Positions 58,991-64,000 of a DNA stretch of 64,000 nt are shown here, one piece after another. Source of the stretch: Cycas panzhihuaensis (lineage: Eukaryota > Cycadophyta). The notes beneath the pieces were generated by a model. The model worked only from the letters and a program-made list of their open reading frames with translations, ran no database searches and was not told the origin of the DNA. Made by a program: the position numbers and the translations under genes. The stretch's first letter is position 1. Each line of letters begins with the position of its first letter. Where the stretch lies: positions 211,799,741 to 211,863,740 of the forward strand of contig CM041465.1 in NCBI GenBank assembly GCA_023213395.1. Reading direction: 5' to 3'.

Positions 58991-60455
58991 CACTCCATTG
59001 TTAAAAATAACACGTAAGAATTAGTTAACTTACCTCTAAATAAAAGAGCAATTGGCACCAAGTAGATCTATAAAACCAAGTTCTACTTGGATGGATCAAT
59101 CAATAAATACAAAGCTAGATTATCCACTAAAGGTTATGCCCAAAAGGAAGGCATTTATTACAATGAAATATTTATCCCTATTGCTTAAATAGAAACAATT
59201 CAAATAATGATAAGTTTGACAACCCAAATGGGATAAAAAGTCTATCAAATAGATGTCAAAAGTGCTTTCCTTAATGGTTATATTGAAGAGAATATCTATG
59301 TCACTTATCCCCTTAGTTTTAAAGTCAGGGGGGGAGAAAATAAAGTGTATAAACTAAAAAAGGCACTTTACAGATTAAAATAAGCACCCAGGACCTTGTA
59401 TTCCTAAATTGACAAATACTTTAGAGATCAAGGCTTTGAAAGATATCAAGCATACTCTAATCTCTACATCAAAATCAAGGGAGACTTTAACCTAATTATA
59501 GGACTCTATGTAGATGATCTTGCCTATATTAGAAACAACTCCCATCTATTTCAAAACTTTAAGGAAACCATGTGTAAGGAGTTTGAAATGATAAATTTAG
59601 AACTAATGCATTACTTCTTAGGTTTGGAGGTATGACAAAATAAGAATGGCATCTTTATCTCCTAATGGAAATATATCCTAGATCTATTATAAAAGTTTAG
59701 GATGATTGACTACAAATCATTGGCAACTCCAGTAGAAATAGGAATTAAGATTTCCAAATTAGATGACTCTACACCAATTGATCCTATACTCTATAGACAA
59801 CTAATCTACAATTTAATCTACCTAACATCCACTCAACTAGATATAACACATTGAATTTGTGTTATATCTAGATTCATGTAAGACCCAAAGACTACTCGTT
59901 AGTAGGTAGCAAAAAGAATTCTCCATTATCTTATAGACACTTTAGAATATGGACTATATTATAAAGCTTCATCAAACTTTCGGTTGATAGGTTATACAGA
60001 TTCAGATTGGGCAGGCGATATTAATGATAAAAAATTAACTTTAGGTTATATGTTTAGTATGGGGTTGGCAGCTATAGCATGGAGCACTAAGAAACAAAAT
60101 ACAATTTCCCTATCTATAGTTGAAATAGAGTATAAAGCAATAGTTATTTACGCATATGAAATGGTATGGTTGAAAAGACTACTACAAGACTTTTAACTAA
60201 AATAAAAAGTCCCTATAAGAATTTGGTGTGACAATTAGAGTATAATACAGATGACAAAGAACCCAATTTTCTATGGCAGAACAAAACATATTAAGACACA
60301 ACATCACTTTATTCGAGAGCTAGTACAAGTAGGAGAGATTAAATTGGCATACTATAGTGCTAAAAACTAAGCAGAAGATATCTTCATGAAATCATTGGGT
60401 AAAATCAAATTTCAAAAATTTAGAGACAAATTGAAAGTTCTTTACATTGGTTATT
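58991..60455 (+). pseudogene. Copia C reverse transcriptase and RNase H
   Basis: RT has YQIDVKSAFLNGYIEENIYV at 59250-59300, YRLK-stop-APRTLYS at 59367-59402 (stop for Q) and LYVDDLAYIRN at 59507-59540, with the YVDD box intact, then LMHYFLGLEV at about 59605. RNase H has GYTDSDWAGDINDKKLTLGY at 59987-60046 and KQNTISLSIVEIEYKAIVIY, then IWCDN-stop-SIIQMTKNPIFY and GRTKHIKTQHHFIRELV at 60220-60330, and DIFMKSLGKIKFQKFRDKL before the polypurine tract. Stops are frequent but shifts few. Confidence 0.85.
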
Positions 60456-60466
60456 ATAGGGGAGAA
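60456..60466 (+). promoter_or_regulatory. Polypurine tract of copia C
   Basis: ATAGGGGAGAA directly before the 3' LTR. Confidence 0.8.
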
Positions 60467-60825
60467 TTTTAGGATAATGCCTAATTTTCCTATGTAAATA
60501 TACACCTAGGGCATCTCAAAGCTACCTTGGGCCTTCGTAAGATACCTCAGACCACCTAGTAGCCGTTGGTAGCTATCAAAAGAGCTAATGTATCCACCTA
60601 AGGTAAGTATTTAATTTATTGTTTAATATTTTAATATTATTTTAAACTTTTGAATGTTGTTAGGTTGAGACACTTTTTGCCTCCCCAAATTACTCTATAA
60701 ATAGGGTGGGAATACCTCCTTGGTATTTTTTAACACTGCCAGCTTACTATTTAGATATTTATTTTACTTTAAAAAATAATACACTCGTACTTATAATCTA
60801 CCTGCTCTGCACCTCGCTTCTAACA
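60467..60825 (+). repeat. 3' LTR of copia C
   Basis: It matches 52738-53096 from TTTTAGGATAATGCC to CGCTTCTAACA, with the same TATA box CTCTATAAATAGGG near 60695. Confidence 0.9.
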
Positions 60826-63800
60826 TAGGCCACCACCAACTATCTCTGAGCCATCACAAGACATCCTCAAGATGACAAGGTAAGATTGTATTTTGATTTA
60901 TTATTTTTTTAATATTTGGGCTAATGGTTAAGTAGAGGTAGATTCCTACCTCCCCAAAATCTATAAATATCTTGGGTGTACCACCTTAGTGTTTTTTAAC
61001 ACCACCATCGAATGTTTGGAGATTTTTTGTAATACTTTGACAATGGATTAATGTATTCTGATCTACTCTATCCTCTACATTTGGTATCAAAGGAAACTCA
61101 CTTATAGGTTCTAAGAAATATTGAATATGTGATAATCCATTTATCTCTGTAATTATTCTACTTAACAAATTTATTTAATACTATTAAACCTTTATTTTCT
61201 ATTATTATTTTTTCATATATAATGTGATACAGTCTACATATTTGGTATTGTAACTCTGTATAGCCCTATGTGGTAATCTATAAAACTAACATGGTTAATT
61301 GAGGCATTGTTTTATGTCTAAGCATTGTCTCCACATGTTTTCCTATTGATTTTTAATTATTGAATAGTTTACATTTAAAATTTATATATATATTATATTT
61401 TTTTATACACCCTCTCTACGTGACCTATGCACATCCTCCATGTTGTTTCAACATTACATGGCCCTTGTTTATTGTTCATTTGGCTTCTAATCAACTCTAG
61501 GCCACTGCTCTGATGATTAGGCTACTTTTGGTAATCACACAATACAGAATCTAACAAGTTTCTATTATTATCTAAATATTTTTTATTTAATATGAGGTTT
61601 GACTAATATACCTAGATTTATTAAGCTTCTACATCTTATTAAACAAGTAAAACTATACCATATAACTACTTATTTTGTCCATGAATGAGTTATCTACCTA
61701 GTAGTGAAGATAATTTAAGATTTAGTCTTTTTGTTTGTGAGATATCCCTTTATGAGCCTTAGCCTACTCATGTTTTCTCATTTTCTTTTTCTTTATTCTA
61801 TTATTTTTTCTTATTTCTTCCTTGAGAACTAAAACACCTAGCCTTTACACCCTTCATAAGTTAATTTTTAGGACATTATTTGGTCTTTCTTGATCGATTG
61901 GCTCACCCATTTCACCTCTGTGCCCAAATATAGTTCTTCCGTATCAATCCTTGGTTTTTATTCATTTTCTTTATTTTCTCTATTGGATGAAGGATGCCCA
62001 GATGTGGTACCCTTCATAAATTCATCTTTGAGATTTCGCAGACCTCCAACCAATTGATTATATCACATTCTTCATCCTCGCATACATGCATTTTGTCGCA
62101 AACTCATTCTTCGTCATTTTTTTACGACTTCTTCATTTTTTTTTTACATAGTTGGGATCACATTTAATTATAATTTATAATCTCTTGGTGTTTGTGTGTT
62201 TTTGTGTGGCCCCCTCCACTTAGCATATGGTCATATGAGAGCCCCCTCATAACCATTGTATTAGTCTTCAAAGGGGCAAATTTGAAAGTTTTAATAGTTA
62301 CTTTTTATAATTTTAGGTTTTAAAATAATTTGGTATATTTTATAAGTTTTTGAAGTCCGTAGCCCCTTTTTAGACTCTAGTGCATGGTCATATTAGCCCC
62401 CATATAACCAAGATCCTTTTTCCTAAGGGACTTAACCACCACCACCCCCAATTTTAATTTATTTACCATAAGAGGGTCTTTGTGTTATTTTCTTTATAAC
62501 TTTTAATCCGAGTCCATTTTAAATAGTTAGATTTATAAGAAAGGTATTTTAATTATCTACATATTGAAGTAATATTTAGCAAGATCTAAAATTATTTTGA
62601 AGGTTTTTGAGGCTGGTGAAGTTAAGGATTCTCTTTGATACTAGTTTGGCATATTTTTAAATATTTCAAGTAATTTTTTAACTCTAACTCAACAAACTTA
62701 TTTATTATTGAGCTACTAATTAGTTGTTGACAGTTTTTTGTCTATTTTAAAGGCTCACAACTGAGTTTTACAACTATTTAACTCTACTTTGGCCTCCCAA
62801 ATAGAAGGAGCTTTGTTAGAAATAAAAGTTTCAAATTAGAGCACTGAAACTCCTTATAACTCTATTCTAAAGCTATCATTTTATCTTTTTGCTTATAAAC
62901 TTGATTCTAAAGCTCTTTTAGGACACATTTTCTACTCATTTAAGGTTATTTTTCCTTCTTAAAAGTATTGTATTTAAGGTACATTTAGTTGTATAAGATC
63001 ATTCAAAAGCACTTCACTCCCTTTCAAAGCTTATTTGAATCCTTATGAAAGTTGTTTTGCAAAAGTATTCATTGAATCTAATTTGAAAGGATATATTTTT
63101 TATTACTAAGTTATCTTTTCATTGACTAAGAAGGTATCTATTTAAAAGTTCATGTATATTTGAAGCTATTTTCTATCTTATTAGTAAAATATCTTCAAAA
63201 TTGATTTAAGGCTATCTCTATTATAATTGAAAGCTCAAATAAGTTGTATTACATTGCATAATTATAAGTTCATTTCATAGGCTTTTACCTTTAAGATTTA
63301 TATATATCATTTTGAATAATGAAATGAATAGAAGGCATATTTTTCTCCATTTCAACTCTTAAAAGCATTTCAAAGTACATTTAGTTTGCTTCAAAAGTAT
63401 GTCATGGTATCAAGGTACTTTAGAATCATTAAACTCTTGTTTACTTCATTTTCATATCTTTATTTAAAAGGAGAATTTATTAATTTTAATTTGAAAGGAT
63501 ATGTCTTGCTTTTATTGTTAGGTTCTTTTATATGTATATATATATCATATTAAAAAGATAATTACCCAAAAGAACCTCCTTTATTTCTAATCTTGTAAGG
63601 GGAATGGTTAAGACCCCTAAAGTTACCACCACGCACATGCCCTTGGCCTACTCATATTAGATGAGGAACATCATTAGCTATCTGGTGTATTAGGTGGTAG
63701 GATGAGATGAGAAACCTTTCTTATTTTGGAGTTTAGTGACCAAGGCTATAACTGGAGAGGGTGAGTACCTTGGTTAGTAAAGCTATCACCACTAGATTTG

Positions 63801-64000
63801 TCGCTAGGTATAAGACTAGCATAGGTGGACAAACAAGTCAAGGGGGTATAGCACCTTCTTTGTAGTCTGTATACTGATGTACATTGAGCCAAGTGCTCAT
63901 ATACCAATATATTGATTCTTTGATTTACCACTCATGGGTAGGCACCATTAGATAGGATAATAGCTAAAGGCTTCCCTTAGAGACCCATAAACTTAGAGCC
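60826..64000 (+). mobile_element. Copia E: rest of 5' LTR, primer-binding site and leader (runs off the right edge)
   Basis: The LTR remainder at 60826-61079 has a TATA-like AAATCTATAAATATC near 60957 and GTGTTTTTTAACACCACC, and ends CCTCTACA. The primer-binding site TTTGGTATCAAAGGAA starts at 61080. The leader runs from 61096 to the window end and closes with the conserved block at 63590-64000. Gag would begin about 100 bases beyond the window. The few short frames here are not supported. Confidence 0.8.
63590..64000 (+). repeat. Conserved leader block (E copy)
   Basis: Direct repeat of 55670-56100. It keeps GTGAGT at 63761-63766. Confidence 0.85.

Larger units (their letters stand above)
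52738..60825 (+). mobile_element. Copia C, full-length, plus strand, inserted in the LTR of E
   Basis: LTRs of 359 bases each (52738-53096, 60467-60825), a methionine-type primer-binding site, a 3.1-kb leader, gag-pol in one copia order and a polypurine tract. Family as A. The flanks CAAGC (left) and TAGGC (right) agree at three of five bases and could be a decayed target duplication. Confidence 0.88.

Overview
This window looks like non-genic nuclear DNA from a seed plant with a large, repeat-filled genome. It is AT-rich and I found no convincing host gene, tRNA or rRNA. Almost everything that can be read is LTR retrotransposon of the Ty1/copia and Ty3/gypsy groups, most of it broken by stops and frameshifts. 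The species cannot be told from the sequence; an angiosperm is likely because one gypsy element has the size and plan of the plant Tat/Ogre lineage.

The layout is a set of nested insertions. The oldest recognisable host is a minus-strand gypsy element, here called Z. Its parts lie at 44560-45579 (leader and gag N-terminus), 25462-25820 (gag middle), 17986-19122 (gag knuckle, protease, start of reverse transcriptase) and 3237-5066 (rest of RT, RNase H, integrase). Between these parts sit: a minus-strand copia 5' half at the left edge (element C-prime, 1-3236); a rearranged plus-strand copia A with a minus-strand copia B (5066-17985); copia F with 5-bp target duplications CCTCT (19123-25461); and the 18.7-kb minus-strand Tat-like gypsy G with target duplications GTGGT (25821-44559). 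Right of Z come a copia remnant D (46180 to about 48550), about 4 kb of unassigned AT-rich DNA, and then copia C (52738-60825) inserted inside the 5' LTR of a same-family copia E, which runs off the right edge.

A, C, E and C-prime form one copia family. Where the leader is complete or nearly so (C, E) it is about 3 kb long, between the primer-binding site and gag, and ends in a conserved block. Part of A is duplicated, with its leader inverted between two near-identical gag-integrase arms.

The most unusual unit is G. It has LTRs of about 3 kb, a long gag-pro-pol on the minus strand, an LTR-like insertion that has removed most of the plant-type second RNase H between RNase H and integrase, and a 3' region holding (i) an antisense reading frame with a plant mobile domain, an acidic GPSG tandem repeat and a basic or coiled tail, and (ii) a further RNase H-like domain close to the 3' LTR. 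Many stop codons in these elements are those expected from C-to-T or G-to-A change, as in long-silenced methylated repeats.
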